54,783 bases of DNA from UMGS1889 sp900556055 (lineage in GTDB: Bacteria > Bacillota > Clostridia > Oscillospirales > Ruminococcaceae), in NCBI GenBank assembly GCA_902463265.1, contig CABQEV010000014.1, positions 1 to 54,783 of the forward strand. Reading direction: 5' to 3'. Within the stretch, counting starts at the first letter, position 1. Each line of letters starts with the position of its first letter. Below, in pieces: positions 25,529 through 34,901 of this stretch. The notes under the pieces are model-generated. The model was not told where the DNA came from and searched no databases. It worked only from the letters and a program-made list of their open reading frames with translations. The translations under genes and the position numbers were made by a program.

Positions 25529-27094
25529 ATGTCAACAACAACAGCAATTCTTATAGCTGTCGGCGCTTTCATCGTCGGTGCGGTCATCTCGGGCATCGTG
25601 CTTTTCAAGCTCGGAATAAATTACCGCAAACAGCAGGCAGAATCCGCTATCGGTTCGGCTGAAGCAGAAGCTAAACGTATAGTTGACGACGCTCAAAGAG
25701 AAGCGGAAAGCAAGAAAAAGCTTGCACTCGTTGAGGCTAAGGACGAAATACATAAGAGCCGCTCCGAACTCGACCGCGAGATCAAGGACCGCAGAAACGA
25801 AATTTCCAGGCAGGAACGCCGCATTCAGCAGAAGGAAGAAACTCTCGACAAAAAAACCGATAACCTCGAGAAAAAAGAAGAGATCCTGCAGGGCAAGATC
25901 AAGGACGCTGAGGGAAAGCTCGCTGACGCTGAGGAGATCAAGCAGTCCCAGCTCAAAAAGCTCGAGGAAATTTCCGGATACACGATGGATCAGGCTAAGG
26001 AACACCTTATGACTGCCCTCGAAAACGAGCTTATCCACGACAAGGCTGTTATGATACAGAATTACGAACAGCAGATGAAGGACGAGGCTGAGGAAAAGGC
26101 GAGAGATCTTATTTCCCTCGCTATCGCTAAATGTTCGGCAGATCAGGTCTCCGAAACGGCAGTTTCCGTTGTCCCTCTCCCCAATGACGAGATGAAGGGA
26201 CGCATCATCGGACGTGAAGGACGCAACATCAGAACTCTCGAAACTCTCACAGGCGTTGACCTTATCATCGACGACACACCCGAGGCCATCACACTTTCCT
26301 GCTTCGATCCCGCAAGACGTGAGGTCGCAAGGATCGCTCTCGAAAAGCTTATCGCTGACGGACGTATCCACCCGACAAGGATCGAGGAAATGGTCGATAA
26401 GGCTAAGCGTGAGGTCGAGCATAAGATCAAGCAGGAGGGTGAAAGAGCCGTCCTCGAAACCAATGTACACGGTCTTAACCATGAGCTTATCAAGCTGATA
26501 GGCAGACTGAGATACAGAACAAGCTACCGCCAGAACGTTCTGAACCATTCCATCGAGGTTTCACATCTCGCAGGGATAATGGCTTCCGAACTCGGCGTTG
26601 ACGCTAATCTTGCAAGACGTGCGGGACTTCTCCACGATATCGGCAAGGCTCTCAGCTACGAGATCGAAGGCTCTCATGTACAGATAGGCGTTGACGTGTG
26701 CAGAAAGTACAAGGAAAGTCCTGAAGTTATCCATGCTATTGAAGCTCACCACGGCGATGTTGAGGCTAAGACAGTCGTTGCTTGTCTTGTTCAGGCGGCG
26801 GACGCTATCTCGGCGGCACGTCCCGGAGCAAGAAGTGAAAACTATGAAAACTACATCAAGCGTCTTGAAAAGCTTGAGGAGATCTGCTCGTCCTACGAGG
26901 GCGTTGAGAAATCCTACGCTATTCAGGCGGGACGTGAGGTGCGTGTAATGATCGTTCCCGAAAAGATCAACGATGAGCAGATGGTCATTGTTGCAAGAGA
27001 GATCGCTAAGCGCATCGAAAATGAGATGGATTATCCCGGACAGATCAAGGTTAATCTGACAAGAGAAAGCAGGGTAATCGAGTACGCCAAGTAA
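25529..27094 (+). CDS. rny: Ribonuclease Y
   Basis: This is a membrane-anchored endoribonuclease of about 521 residues that starts bulk mRNA decay in Firmicutes. It has an N-terminal helix (about 3-25), a long charged coiled coil (about 30-195, EEILQGKIKDAEGKLADAEE), a KH domain (about 210-275, GRIIGREGRNIRTLE) and an HD domain with HSIEVSHLAG and LLHDIGKAL. The length equals the family norm. ATG 25529 is 10 bases after AAGGAGG; TTG 25526 is an alternative. The long hairpin leader may be a site of self-control. Confidence 0.97.
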   Translation: MSTTTAILIAVGAFIVGAVISGIVLFKLGINYRKQQAESAIGSAEAEAKRIVDDAQREAESKKKLALVEAKDEIHKSRSELDREIKDRRNEISRQERRIQQKEETLDKKTDNLEKKEEILQGKIKDAEGKLADAEEIKQSQLKKLEEISGYTMDQAKEHLMTALENELIHDKAVMIQNYEQQMKDEAEEKARDLISLAIAKCSADQVSETAVSVVPLPNDEMKGRIIGREGRNIRTLETLTGVDLIIDDTPEAITLSCFDPARREVARIALEKLIADGRIHPTRIEEMVDKAKREVEHKIKQEGERAVLETNVHGLNHELIKLIGRLRYRTSYRQNVLNHSIEVSHLAGIMASELGVDANLARRAGLLHDIGKALSYEIEGSHVQIGVDVCRKYKESPEVIHAIEAHHGDVEAKTVVACLVQAADAISAARPGARSENYENYIKRLEKLEEICSSYEGVEKSYAIQAGREVRVMIVPEKINDEQMVIVAREIAKRIENEMDYPGQIKVNLTRESRVIEYAK

Positions 27095-27100
27095 TATTTT

Positions 27101-27138
27101 CCCTGCTGCATGAGTTTATGCAGCAGGGATTTTTTTTA
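27101..27138 (+). terminator. Terminator after rny
   Basis: CCCTGCTGCAT pairs with ATGCAGCAGGG, followed by T8, starting six bases past the rny stop. Confidence 0.95.
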
Positions 27139-27151
27139 AGGAGCTGATGAT

Positions 27152-28600
27152 ATGCCGAAAACCATTTTCGGAACGACGGAAAAATCAAACTTTATCCTGA
27201 ACATGAAGCCGGAAACTCTCCAGAAATGGATACACGGAGTTCTTGCATGCTGCATTATTATCCCGCTGATCGGTGCGGCTGTGCTGTCGCTGATGGCAAA
27301 GATAAACTACATTTCCGCAGCTATGCTTTATGCAACAAGCTTTACCTGCATACTTTTCTTCCTTATCGTCATGCTGAGAAAGGATATGAAATTCAGCGAT
27401 AACAAGTCGTATATCCTTATAATCGCACTGGCGGTAATGGCGGTCGTTTCCTATTATTCCGTTCTCGGGAATGAGCCTAGCTACATAAAGACCGCTATTC
27501 TCGGAAATGTCGGACGATACGAAGGTCTGCTGTCGATACTTTCCTATCTTGGGATCTTCCTGCTTGCTACGGCTGTTTCGAAAATATCGACAATGGAAAG
27601 AATGCTCGATCTTCTTGTGGGTGCGGGTGCATTTGAGGCGGTCATTGCGCTCTTTCAGCATCTCCCGTTCGATTATAATCCGTCATATTATGAAACGGGT
27701 TCGACTATGGGATACCGTGATCTGCCGACTATCGCATATCAGAACGTTTTTCTTTCAAGCGGACTGACGGGAAGCCCGATATTTTACGGTGCTATCACAA
27801 CGCTGACGGGAACGCTGGCACTTGCGGGTGCGATATACGGCACATCAAAGCGCAGATCCCGGCTTTACGGAGCGGCGGCACTGTTCATCTTCCTGACGGG
27901 AATGTTCACGGGATCGGTAGTTCCGCTGATCGGCGAGGCTGCGGCGGCGCTGGTCATTCTTGTCCTCTGCATTGTGGATTCGGCAAAGGGCGGCGAGAAA
28001 AAAACGCTTGTCAGAACGCTTATAATGGTCGGCGCAATGGCGGTCACATTTATAATAGTATGGCTGACTCAGGGATTTTATCTGCGTGACAGAATGATAG
28101 CATTCTACGACAGCTTCTACCGTCTGTTCATCACGAATGTTACGACTATCACGGATCACGGAAAGGGAAATATCCCATACACTGTTGATTTCTGGAAAGA
28201 GCAGTGGAAGATCGCAATAGATGCGGCGAATGCGCATCCGATCACGGGCGTGGGCGCTGACTGCCTTGCGACATACTACGGAATGCAGGCGAACTGCAAC
28301 GACAAATGCTACAATGAATTTCTGTACATTGCCGCAACTAGGGGATATATTTCCATGGTGTTATATGCGGCGCTGATAGTCATGACGGCAGTGCATCTGT
28401 GCAGGGGAATGAAGGAATTTTTCGCGGACAGATCGAAATGGTACATACCGTGTCTGCTGGCGGTGGTTACAGCGTACACGGTACAGAGTTTTTTCAATGC
28501 ATCGGCGATAACAACCGCCCCCTTTTTCTGGCTAACACTAGGCATATCCTGGTCTGCGGTGGGGACACCCCCACGGGTTTTTCGCGATACGGCGCGGTAG
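27152..28600 (+). CDS. O-antigen-ligase/polymerase-like membrane protein, 3' end inside a repeat
   Basis: This encodes 482 residues with about ten to twelve membrane helices. A large outer loop (about 330-400) contains HPITGVGADCLATYY and CYNEFLYIAATRGY, typical of Wzy/WaaL-type proteins that join or polymerise glycans on lipid carriers. AAGGAG precedes the ATG. The last 13 or so codons (after WSAV) lie in repeat copy 4, which starts at 28559. The stop TAG exists only because this copy reads CGGTAGACCG where others read CGGCTAGCCG. The native C terminus was probably replaced after the last helix. Function is probably retained but unproven. Confidence 0.8.
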   Translation: MPKTIFGTTEKSNFILNMKPETLQKWIHGVLACCIIIPLIGAAVLSLMAKINYISAAMLYATSFTCILFFLIVMLRKDMKFSDNKSYILIIALAVMAVVSYYSVLGNEPSYIKTAILGNVGRYEGLLSILSYLGIFLLATAVSKISTMERMLDLLVGAGAFEAVIALFQHLPFDYNPSYYETGSTMGYRDLPTIAYQNVFLSSGLTGSPIFYGAITTLTGTLALAGAIYGTSKRRSRLYGAAALFIFLTGMFTGSVVPLIGEAAAALVILVLCIVDSAKGGEKKTLVRTLIMVGAMAVTFIIVWLTQGFYLRDRMIAFYDSFYRLFITNVTTITDHGKGNIPYTVDFWKEQWKIAIDAANAHPITGVGADCLATYYGMQANCNDKCYNEFLYIAATRGYISMVLYAALIVMTAVHLCRGMKEFFADRSKWYIPCLLAVVTAYTVQSFFNASAITTAPFFWLTLGISWSAVGTPPRVFRDTAR

Positions 28601-29288
28601 ACCGTCGCCTTACTTATGTGGAGTGATATGGTCAAGCGTCCGCGCAAAGGGGACTTTAGTGTTTTGTTTGATGGGAGAACTGCTTTTGCGGTTCTCCTTT
28701 TGCTTTTTATATTCAGGTGAACAGCAGCCACAGACCCGCACCAAAACTAAAAAGCGTTGGGGTCCAGCCCTTGGGCTTTGGCAAGGGCTGGTCGCCCTCG
28801 CAAGGGCGAAACTCCGCAAGCAGCAAAGAAAAATTCGCTGACATAAATAGAAGAAAAAGCGTCAATCACAACACAGAACGCACATAGCAAATGCATCGCA
28901 CAAAGCCGCAAATCAAAAAAGCCGCATGCAGAAAAAGAAACAACAGACCCGCTATCCCACACCGCAAAAGAAAGAAGTGTAGAGCATCAATCCTGCATGC
29001 GGCATTGACCGAAAACAGCCGACCGTAAGGGAGGCTATGCATCGGTCAACCGTTTCGCAAGAAACGGCGGAAGGTCACAAACTAACATAAACCCGCAGAA
29101 TACAGAACCCATCAAACTAACCGATATCCGCAGAACAGCAAGCCAAGTGAAATGCTCTTGTTCTGCGGATATCAACAGCCAAGTGACCTTCCGCAGCCTT
29201 AGAAAGGCTGGCGAACTTTTTAGTTTCTGGTGCGGGTTTGCTGCTGTTGTACACTTGAAAAAAGAAAAGGGAGAACCGCAAAGCAGTT
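28559..29288. repeat. Structured mosaic repeat, copy 4
   Basis: The element starts with GTGGGGACACCCCCAC at 28559 and the CGGT-AG-ACCG palindrome. The T-tailed hairpin GGAGAACTGC/GCGGTTCTCC follows (28674-28697), then the CCAGCCCTT/AAGGGCTGG and GCCCTcgcaAGGGC stems (28763-28810). CCGCATGCAG motifs, TTGACCGA/TCGGTCAA and CCGTTTC/GAAACGG (29007-29067) lead to a centre (29120-29180). A short reverse arm of the AAGGCTGGCGAAC variant (29196-29240) is followed by a second T-tailed hairpin on the minus strand (about 29265-29293). It sits between two convergent genes and offers a terminator-like hairpin to each. Confidence 0.85.
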
Positions 29289-29292
29289 CCCC

Positions 29293-29338
29293 CATTAACT
29301 ATTAATTATTAACTGTTAACTATTAACTGTCAGCTGTC
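29293..29338. repeat. Short AT-rich tandem repeat (TTAACTATTAACTGT type)
   Basis: Degenerate units of ATTAACTATTA and TTAACTGT lie between repeat copy 4 and the pheT stop. They are related to the tract at 24733. Confidence 0.65.
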
Positions 29339-29344
29339 ACTGAT

Positions 29345-31711
29345 TTAAATGGTTTTAAGCACTACGTTCTTCGTCTTAAGTACCTCTATGATCCTGTCTG
29401 CGATCTCCATTACCTCGTCCTTGGTAAGCGTTCTCTCAGGATGTACAAATCCCAGGCGGACTGTTATCGTCTTGCCAACTGTCGGGTCAACATACACGCC
29501 CGTTACGTTCACGCTCTTGATAAGCTCGGAATTTACTTCCTCGATCGCTTCCCTGATCGGCTCGTATTTGTCGCTGATAAATGTCAGGTCAACATCAATT
29601 GCGGGGAACTTGGAAGTTTCCTCGTACTTGATTCCCGCATTCTCAACAGCTGTCAGTGCATCAATATCGATCTCGGCAAATACTGCTGCCGCCTTCTTGT
29701 CGATCTTCTTCATAACATCGGGATATACAAGACCTATGCGTCCTATCTCCCTGCCGCCGCAGAATATTGCGTTGTAATTCTTCGGGTGGATATAATCATG
29801 GTCAGGCTTGACTGCCTTGTAGGAAAGCGGCTTGTGCTTGATATCATCGACTGTTACGGACAGCATATCGGTCATGCTGAAATACAGTTCTTCGGTAAGC
29901 TTTGTCTTTGAGAAAAGTGTGATGCCGAGCTTCTTCTGCTCTCTGCACATATTGTTCTCGTCAACGCCGTCAACTACTCTGCCTATCTCGAATATGCCGA
30001 AATCAGGCGCATAGGACGAGTTCAGACGTACCTGACAAAGCTGTGTCGGTATCATCGAACGGCGGATAGTTTCGATATTCGGGTTAGTTGCATTCAGGAG
30101 CCTGATGTTCTTCTCAACGGGAATTCCCAGCTTCTTGTATTCATCTGCATATGCCCAGACATAGGAATGTACCTCGTGCAGTGAATATCTCTTTACGAGG
30201 ATATCCTTCACCTGCTCCTCGACATTCTTTTCCTCGAATGTTCTTACGGGATAAAGCGGTGCGCATGCTGTGTTCAGCGCAAAATTGTCATAGCCGTAGA
30301 TACGTGTGATCTCCTCGATGATGTCAGCCTTCATGGTAACGTCCTTTGTAGCTCTCCATGACGGAACATCTACTGTGAAATCATTGCCTTCAAGCTTAAC
30401 GCCGAAGCCGAGCGCAGTCAGCGTATTGACTATTGTATCGTTGGATATCTCAATGCCCGTGTAGCGGTCAACGAAAGCCTTGTCGAAGTTCAGCGTGATC
30501 TTGTCGAAGTGAGATGCATATTCATCTGTGAGCGCAGAAACTACCCTTACTCCGCTGTCGTAATCTGTCAGGAGCTTTACGAAACGTGCGGAAGCAACGG
30601 CTGTCATCTCGGGGTCAAGGCTCTTTTCATAGCGCATGGACGCATCTGTTCTGTGGTTCAGTCTTACTGTGGATTTTCTTACGGATGCAGCATCGAAGTT
30701 TGCGGATTCCAGAGTCAGAGTTGTTGTGGAATCTGTGATCTCCGAGTCAAGACCGCCCATAATTCCCGCAATGGCAACAGGTGTGTCGCCGCTGCATATC
30801 ATCAGCGTATTCTCGTCGATATGACGTGTGACATTATCGAGAGTAACGAAATCGAAAGGCTTGTCAAAACGCCTGATCCTGATCTTATCGACCTTTTCGG
30901 AATCGAATGCGTGCATAGGCTGTCCCATTTCGAGCATGAGATAGTTTGTGAGGTCAGCGAGGAAGTTGATGGCTCTCATTCCGCAGTAGAAAAGTCTGAT
31001 GCGCATATTTGCGGGGCTGATCCTGCGGGAGATATTCTCAAAGCGAATGCCTGTGTATCTCTTGCAAAGGGGATCCTCGATCTTGATATCAAGCTTCGGG
31101 AGATCGTTGTAAACGGAAAGATCCGCAGTTTCAAGGGGCTTCAGCGGTCTGCCTGTAAGGGTTGCGATCTCACGGGCGATGCCGTAGTGTCCCCAGAGGT
31201 CGGGGCGGTTTGTCAGGGACTTGTTGTCTACCTCGAAGATGATATCATCTATCTGATAGAGAGCCTTGAGGTCTGTTCCGAGCGGAACGTCCTCTGTGAT
31301 GTCCATGATTCCCGAGTTATCATCGCTCATGCCGAGTTCCTTTTCGGAGCAGCACATTCCGTAGGAGGTGAAGCCCGCAAGATCTCTCGGAGCGATCTCG
31401 ATATCGCCGATGTGTGCGCCTATCTTTGCGAATGCTGTTTTCATGCCGACACGTACGTTAGGTGCGCCGCAGACAACATCTGTCAGCTTTCCGTCACCCG
31501 CATCGACCTTGAGAAGATGGAGCTTCTTGGAGTCGGGGTGATTTTCAACGGATTTGATCTCAGCAACAACAATGCCGTTCACATCGCTGCCCTTATAGAA
31601 TATTTCATTCTCGACCTCAGCAGTCGAAAGGGAAAATTTGTGGATAAGCTCGTCTGTATCTATACCTTCAAGGTCAACGAAATCCTTGATCCAGTTTATA
31701 GAAATAAGCAT
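29345..31711 (-). CDS. pheT: Phenylalanyl-tRNA synthetase beta subunit
   Basis: This is the 788-residue editing and tRNA-binding subunit. It has an N-terminal EMAP-like tRNA-binding domain (about 40-150, VVCGAPNVRVGMKTAFAKIGA), B3/B4 editing domain (about 210-390), B5 domain (about 400-475) and a C-terminal ferredoxin-fold anticodon-binding domain (about 695-788, ending near LTKDEVMEIADRIIEVL). The length is normal for bacterial PheT. It follows pheS by 12 bases in one T-box-controlled unit. The transcript appears to end in repeat copy 4. Confidence 0.97.
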   Translation of the reverse strand: MLISINWIKDFVDLEGIDTDELIHKFSLSTAEVENEIFYKGSDVNGIVVAEIKSVENHPDSKKLHLLKVDAGDGKLTDVVCGAPNVRVGMKTAFAKIGAHIGDIEIAPRDLAGFTSYGMCCSEKELGMSDDNSGIMDITEDVPLGTDLKALYQIDDIIFEVDNKSLTNRPDLWGHYGIAREIATLTGRPLKPLETADLSVYNDLPKLDIKIEDPLCKRYTGIRFENISRRISPANMRIRLFYCGMRAINFLADLTNYLMLEMGQPMHAFDSEKVDKIRIRRFDKPFDFVTLDNVTRHIDENTLMICSGDTPVAIAGIMGGLDSEITDSTTTLTLESANFDAASVRKSTVRLNHRTDASMRYEKSLDPEMTAVASARFVKLLTDYDSGVRVVSALTDEYASHFDKITLNFDKAFVDRYTGIEISNDTIVNTLTALGFGVKLEGNDFTVDVPSWRATKDVTMKADIIEEITRIYGYDNFALNTACAPLYPVRTFEEKNVEEQVKDILVKRYSLHEVHSYVWAYADEYKKLGIPVEKNIRLLNATNPNIETIRRSMIPTQLCQVRLNSSYAPDFGIFEIGRVVDGVDENNMCREQKKLGITLFSKTKLTEELYFSMTDMLSVTVDDIKHKPLSYKAVKPDHDYIHPKNYNAIFCGGREIGRIGLVYPDVMKKIDKKAAAVFAEIDIDALTAVENAGIKYEETSKFPAIDVDLTFISDKYEPIREAIEEVNSELIKSVNVTGVYVDPTVGKTITVRLGFVHPERTLTKDEVMEIADRIIEVLKTKNVVLKTI

Positions 31712-31723
31712 TCTGAAACCTCC

Positions 31724-32776
31724 TTACTTATCGTCCGTGAACTGTGAAAGATTTACGAGATTTGCGCCGTTCAGGTCACGGATATCCTTAACGCCGTACT
31801 TCATCATAGCAAGTCTTGTCAGACCAAGACCGAATGCGAAGCCTGTGTATTCATCGGGATCAATGCCGCCCTCACGCAGAACGTTCGGGTGGATCATTCC
31901 GCAGGGGCAAAGCTCCAGCCAGCCGCTGTGCTTGCAGGACGGGCAGCCCTCGCCGCCGCAGATAAGGCAGTTGATGTCAAGCTCAAAGCCCGGTTCAACG
32001 AACGGGAAGAAGCCGGGGCGGAGCCTTACCTTGATATCACGCTCAAACACCTCGGAGAGCATTGTTTTCATGAAGAAAATGAGGTTTGAGATGGAAATGT
32101 TCTTATCGACCATAACGCCTTCCATCTGGAAGAATGTGTTCTCGTGGCAGGCATCTGTGGATTCGTTTCTGAAGCAGCGTCCGGGGAATATAGCCTTTAT
32201 GGGCTTGCCCTCGTTCACAAGAGCGTCCCTGTATTTCCTGTAGATAGCGTTCTGAGCTGCGGAGGTCTGGGATTTCAGCAGCTGACCGTTTTCGAGATAA
32301 TATGTGTCCTGCATATCTCTTGCGGGGTGGAATTTCGGGATATTGAGCGACTCAAAGCACTCATAATCTGTTACGACCTCGCTGTAATCCTCAACGGTAA
32401 ATCCCATGGAACGGAAGATATTCTCGCACTTTCTCTGAACGAGGGTTATCGGGTGATACGAACCCCTGTCGAGATCTGCGGGCATAGCTACATCAAAATC
32501 GGGCATCGCATTGATCTCACGCTCTACCTCAAGCTTATGAAGCTCAGCCAGCTTTTCAGAGATCTTCTCCGATGCATATACCTTTAATTCATTTACGGAC
32601 TGTCCGAAAGCCTTCTTTTCCTCTGCGGACACGCTGCCCATCTGCTTTAAAAGACCTGTGATCGAACCGTTTTTGCCGAGGAATGAAACTCTTACGTCCT
32701 CAAGCTCTGCGGCTGCGGCAATTTCTGCGAGCTTATCCTCAAATTTCTGTTTCAGCTGCGAAATCTGTTCGTTCAT
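31724..32776 (-). CDS. pheS: Phenylalanyl-tRNA synthetase alpha subunit
   Basis: This is the 350-residue catalytic subunit. It has an N-terminal coiled-coil tRNA arm (about 1-85), a class II core with motif 2 (RCFRNESTDACHENTFFQMEG) and motif 3 (GFAFGLGLTRLAMMKYG), and HPARDMQDTYYLE. All core residues look intact. AAGGAGG lies between the T-box terminator and the ATG. It pairs with pheT as an alpha2beta2 enzyme. Confidence 0.97.
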   Translation of the reverse strand: MNEQISQLKQKFEDKLAEIAAAAELEDVRVSFLGKNGSITGLLKQMGSVSAEEKKAFGQSVNELKVYASEKISEKLAELHKLEVEREINAMPDFDVAMPADLDRGSYHPITLVQRKCENIFRSMGFTVEDYSEVVTDYECFESLNIPKFHPARDMQDTYYLENGQLLKSQTSAAQNAIYRKYRDALVNEGKPIKAIFPGRCFRNESTDACHENTFFQMEGVMVDKNISISNLIFFMKTMLSEVFERDIKVRLRPGFFPFVEPGFELDINCLICGGEGCPSCKHSGWLELCPCGMIHPNVLREGGIDPDEYTGFAFGLGLTRLAMMKYGVKDIRDLNGANLVNLSQFTDDK

Positions 32777-32799
32777 TTTGAAACCTCCTTAAAAAATAA

Positions 32800-33030
32800 A
32801 AACTCCGCCTCATGTTCAATGAGACGGAGAAAATTCCGCGGTACCACTCATATTCGGAGATCGCTCTCCGCACTCTTTTCCGCATTATGCACGTGCGGCA
32901 CGTCCTGCTTGATCTGTTGCTTTCGCAGGCTGCTCCGAATGCTGAAATTCAGTCATTTCCGTCCGTGTCGGATACTTTCAGCCGATGATATCCGCTCTCT
33001 TTGCACTTATCGGAAGCCTACTTACACATT
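32800..33030 (-). promoter_or_regulatory. T-box leader of pheST
   Basis: The minus strand carries AGAGAGCGG (stem I start, about 33000), GGCTGAAAG, a Phe codon TTC near 32944-32947 as likely specifier, and the T-box core AGTGGTACCGCGG (32836-32848). A terminator, CTCCGTCTCAT paired with ATGAGGCGGAG plus T5 (about 32800-32829), ends 24 bases before pheS. A TATGAT -10 is visible near 33040 but the -35 is weak. Confidence 0.92.
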
Positions 33031-33108
33031 CATCATAGCATACACCTATATCATAAACCATCTTGACCGATATATCAACGGTTATTTAATGACTTTGATG
33101 TGAATGTA

Positions 33109-33315
33109 TCATGAATTCGCAACCTTTTTCCGATACAGCCGAACGAAAAGCACCACTGCAATGACCGCTGAAATCACCTCGGCTATGACAAACGTCAGCC
33201 AGACCGTCCACACTGCCGATGCGTCCTTTTTTGCCATATCCGCAAATATCAGTGCCTGTGCGATTATCGCCGCAAAAGCTTTGATATATGCGGTTTTGCG
33301 GCGAGAGATTCCCAT
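33109..33315 (-). CDS. Possible small two-helix membrane protein
   Basis: This encodes 68 residues with two hydrophobic stretches (about 9-27 and 36-60) and a basic end (RLYRKKVANS), a plausible helical hairpin. GGAGG exists, but more than 20 bases before the ATG, and a stop codon in frame lies just upstream, so translation is doubtful. It lies between the rnf terminator and the pheST promoter. I recognise no family. Confidence 0.4.
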   Translation of the reverse strand: MGISRRKTAYIKAFAAIIAQALIFADMAKKDASAVWTVWLTFVIAEVISAVIAVVLFVRLYRKKVANS

Positions 33316-33349
33316 AATTCAATGAGTTTTTAGTATTATCACCTCCGTA

Positions 33350-33400
33350 AAAATAAAAAAAGTGCGGCTTCCGATCGGATTTACGCTTCGGAAGCCACAC
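33350..33400 (-). terminator. Terminator of the rnf operon
   Basis: GTGTGGCTTCCGA and TCGGAAGCCGCAC pair (33362-33400). A run of T follows on the minus strand, 87 bases beyond the rnfB stop. Confidence 0.93.
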
Positions 33401-33486
33401 ATCTTATTTTTATTTTATCATACCGCAAAGCATCTGTCAAAGGAAGTTTTCAACAAGATTTCCCGTGACAAACGGCGGTATTTTTA

Positions 33487-34293
33487 TTATCCGGCAGAAT
33501 TTGTGCAGAGCTTTATGATCTTGACGGGACAGGCTTCTGCGCATTTTCCGCAGCCTGTGCATTTGTCATAGTCGATAGCCGCAAGATTATCCTCGACATG
33601 GATAGCGTCAAATTCGCACTTTTTCGTGCATATCCTACAGCCTATGCAGCCTGCGGAGCATACCGCCTTTACCGCCTTGCCCATGTCGTGCGACGAACAT
33701 TTCACGTCATATCTTGCGCCCATGTTTCTTATAACGATAAGACTGTTGGGGCAAGCCTTTGCGCAGAGTCCGCAGCCTATGCATTTTGCGGGATCAACGG
33801 AAGCAAGTCCGTCTGTGACGCTGACAGCATTTTCCTGACAGACCTTCACGCAGTCGCCCAGACCTATGCAGCCGTAGATGCACTCGCCCGAGCCGCCGTA
33901 AAAGCGTTTTGCCGCCTTACAGGACATATCTCCGCCGTAATCGTACTTGGGCTTTGTGACCTTGCAGTCGCCCGAGCAGCGTACAACGGCGATCTGCGGG
34001 ACAACGTCCATAGCCGCCGTGCCCATGATCTCTGCGATCTTCTTTGCACATTCGTCGCCGCCTGCTTTGCAGAGGTTTGTCGCAACGCCGTTCACAACTA
34101 CGGCATTTGCGTAATCCGAACATCCGCTGAAGCCGCAGGCACCGCAGTTTGCCTGCGGAAGCACGTCATTGACAGCCGAAACTCTCTCGTCCGTTTTGAC
34201 CTCAAACACCTTGGAAACGACCGTCAGCAGCACTCCTGCGAGAAGTCCCAGCCCCGCGAATATCAGCACGGGGAGGATATATGTTTCAAACAT
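33487..34293 (-). CDS. rnfB: Rnf complex iron-sulfur subunit B
   Basis: This encodes 268 residues. An N-terminal membrane helix (about 5-28) is followed by the four-Cys cluster domain (NCGACGFSGCSDYA, about 49-63). Several ferredoxin-type 4Fe-4S motifs follow (CIGCGLCAKACP, GCIGCRICTKKC, KCTGCGKCAEACP). RnfB is the electron entry point from reduced ferredoxin. It is the last gene of the operon, 17 bases after rnfA. The length matches clostridial RnfB, which carries more clusters than the proteobacterial form. Confidence 0.96.
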   Translation of the reverse strand: MFETYILPVLIFAGLGLLAGVLLTVVSKVFEVKTDERVSAVNDVLPQANCGACGFSGCSDYANAVVVNGVATNLCKAGGDECAKKIAEIMGTAAMDVVPQIAVVRCSGDCKVTKPKYDYGGDMSCKAAKRFYGGSGECIYGCIGLGDCVKVCQENAVSVTDGLASVDPAKCIGCGLCAKACPNSLIVIRNMGARYDVKCSSHDMGKAVKAVCSAGCIGCRICTKKCEFDAIHVEDNLAAIDYDKCTGCGKCAEACPVKIIKLCTNSAG

Positions 34294-34310
34294 AGCGTTT
34301 CACTCCTTTT

Positions 34311-34901
34311 TTATGCGAACAGTCCTTCGACAAGTCCCGCAAATCCCATAAAGCTTACCGATACGATAGATGCAGCGATAAGCGTTGCGGGAACGCCCTT
34401 GAATGTCGCAGGAACGTCAGCCTTTTCCACTCTCGAACGAACTCCGCTGAATATCACCATAGCGAGCGTGAAGCCAAGACCTGCTCCGAGCGCATTTACG
34501 ATGGATTTTCCGAAGGTATATCCGTTGTCGATATTCAGGATAGTAACGCCGAGAACAGCGCAGTTTGTCGTGATGAGCGCAAGGTAAACGCCGAGTGCCT
34601 TATAGAGCGACGGCATTTTCTTCTTCATTATGATCTCAAGCAGCTGAACGAAAAGTGCGATTATAAGTATGAATGCGATGGTTCTGAGGTACTCAAGTCC
34701 GAGCGGGACAAGCACCCATGTATAAACGGGGAATGTGCATATCGTAGCGCAGATCATAACGAATGTTACCGCTGCGCCCATGCCGACGGAGCTGTCGAGC
34801 TTTTTGGATACGCCGAGGAACGGGCATATGCCCATGAATTTCGAGAGAACGAAGTTGTCTGTCAGCATTGCGCTGAGCAGGATTATAAGCATTGCTTTCA
34901 T
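34311..34901 (-). CDS. rnfA: Rnf complex membrane subunit A
   Basis: This 196-residue protein has six membrane helices. The start LSAMLTDNFVLSKFMGICPFLG is diagnostic of RnfA/NqrE, and the conserved Cys of ICPF and of TNCAVLG (about residue 112) bind the intramembrane 2Fe-2S centre shared with RnfE. It overlaps rnfE by four bases. Confidence 0.96.
   Translation of the reverse strand: MKAMLIILLSAMLTDNFVLSKFMGICPFLGVSKKLDSSVGMGAAVTFVMICATICTFPVYTWVLVPLGLEYLRTIAFILIIALFVQLLEIIMKKKMPSLYKALGVYLALITTNCAVLGVTILNIDNGYTFGKSIVNALGAGLGFTLAMVIFSGVRSRVEKADVPATFKGVPATLIAASIVSVSFMGFAGLVEGLFA

Noticed and set aside
25532..26548. 338-codon minus frame inside rny
   Set aside because: It is an antisense shadow of the coiled-coil region with no initiation signal.
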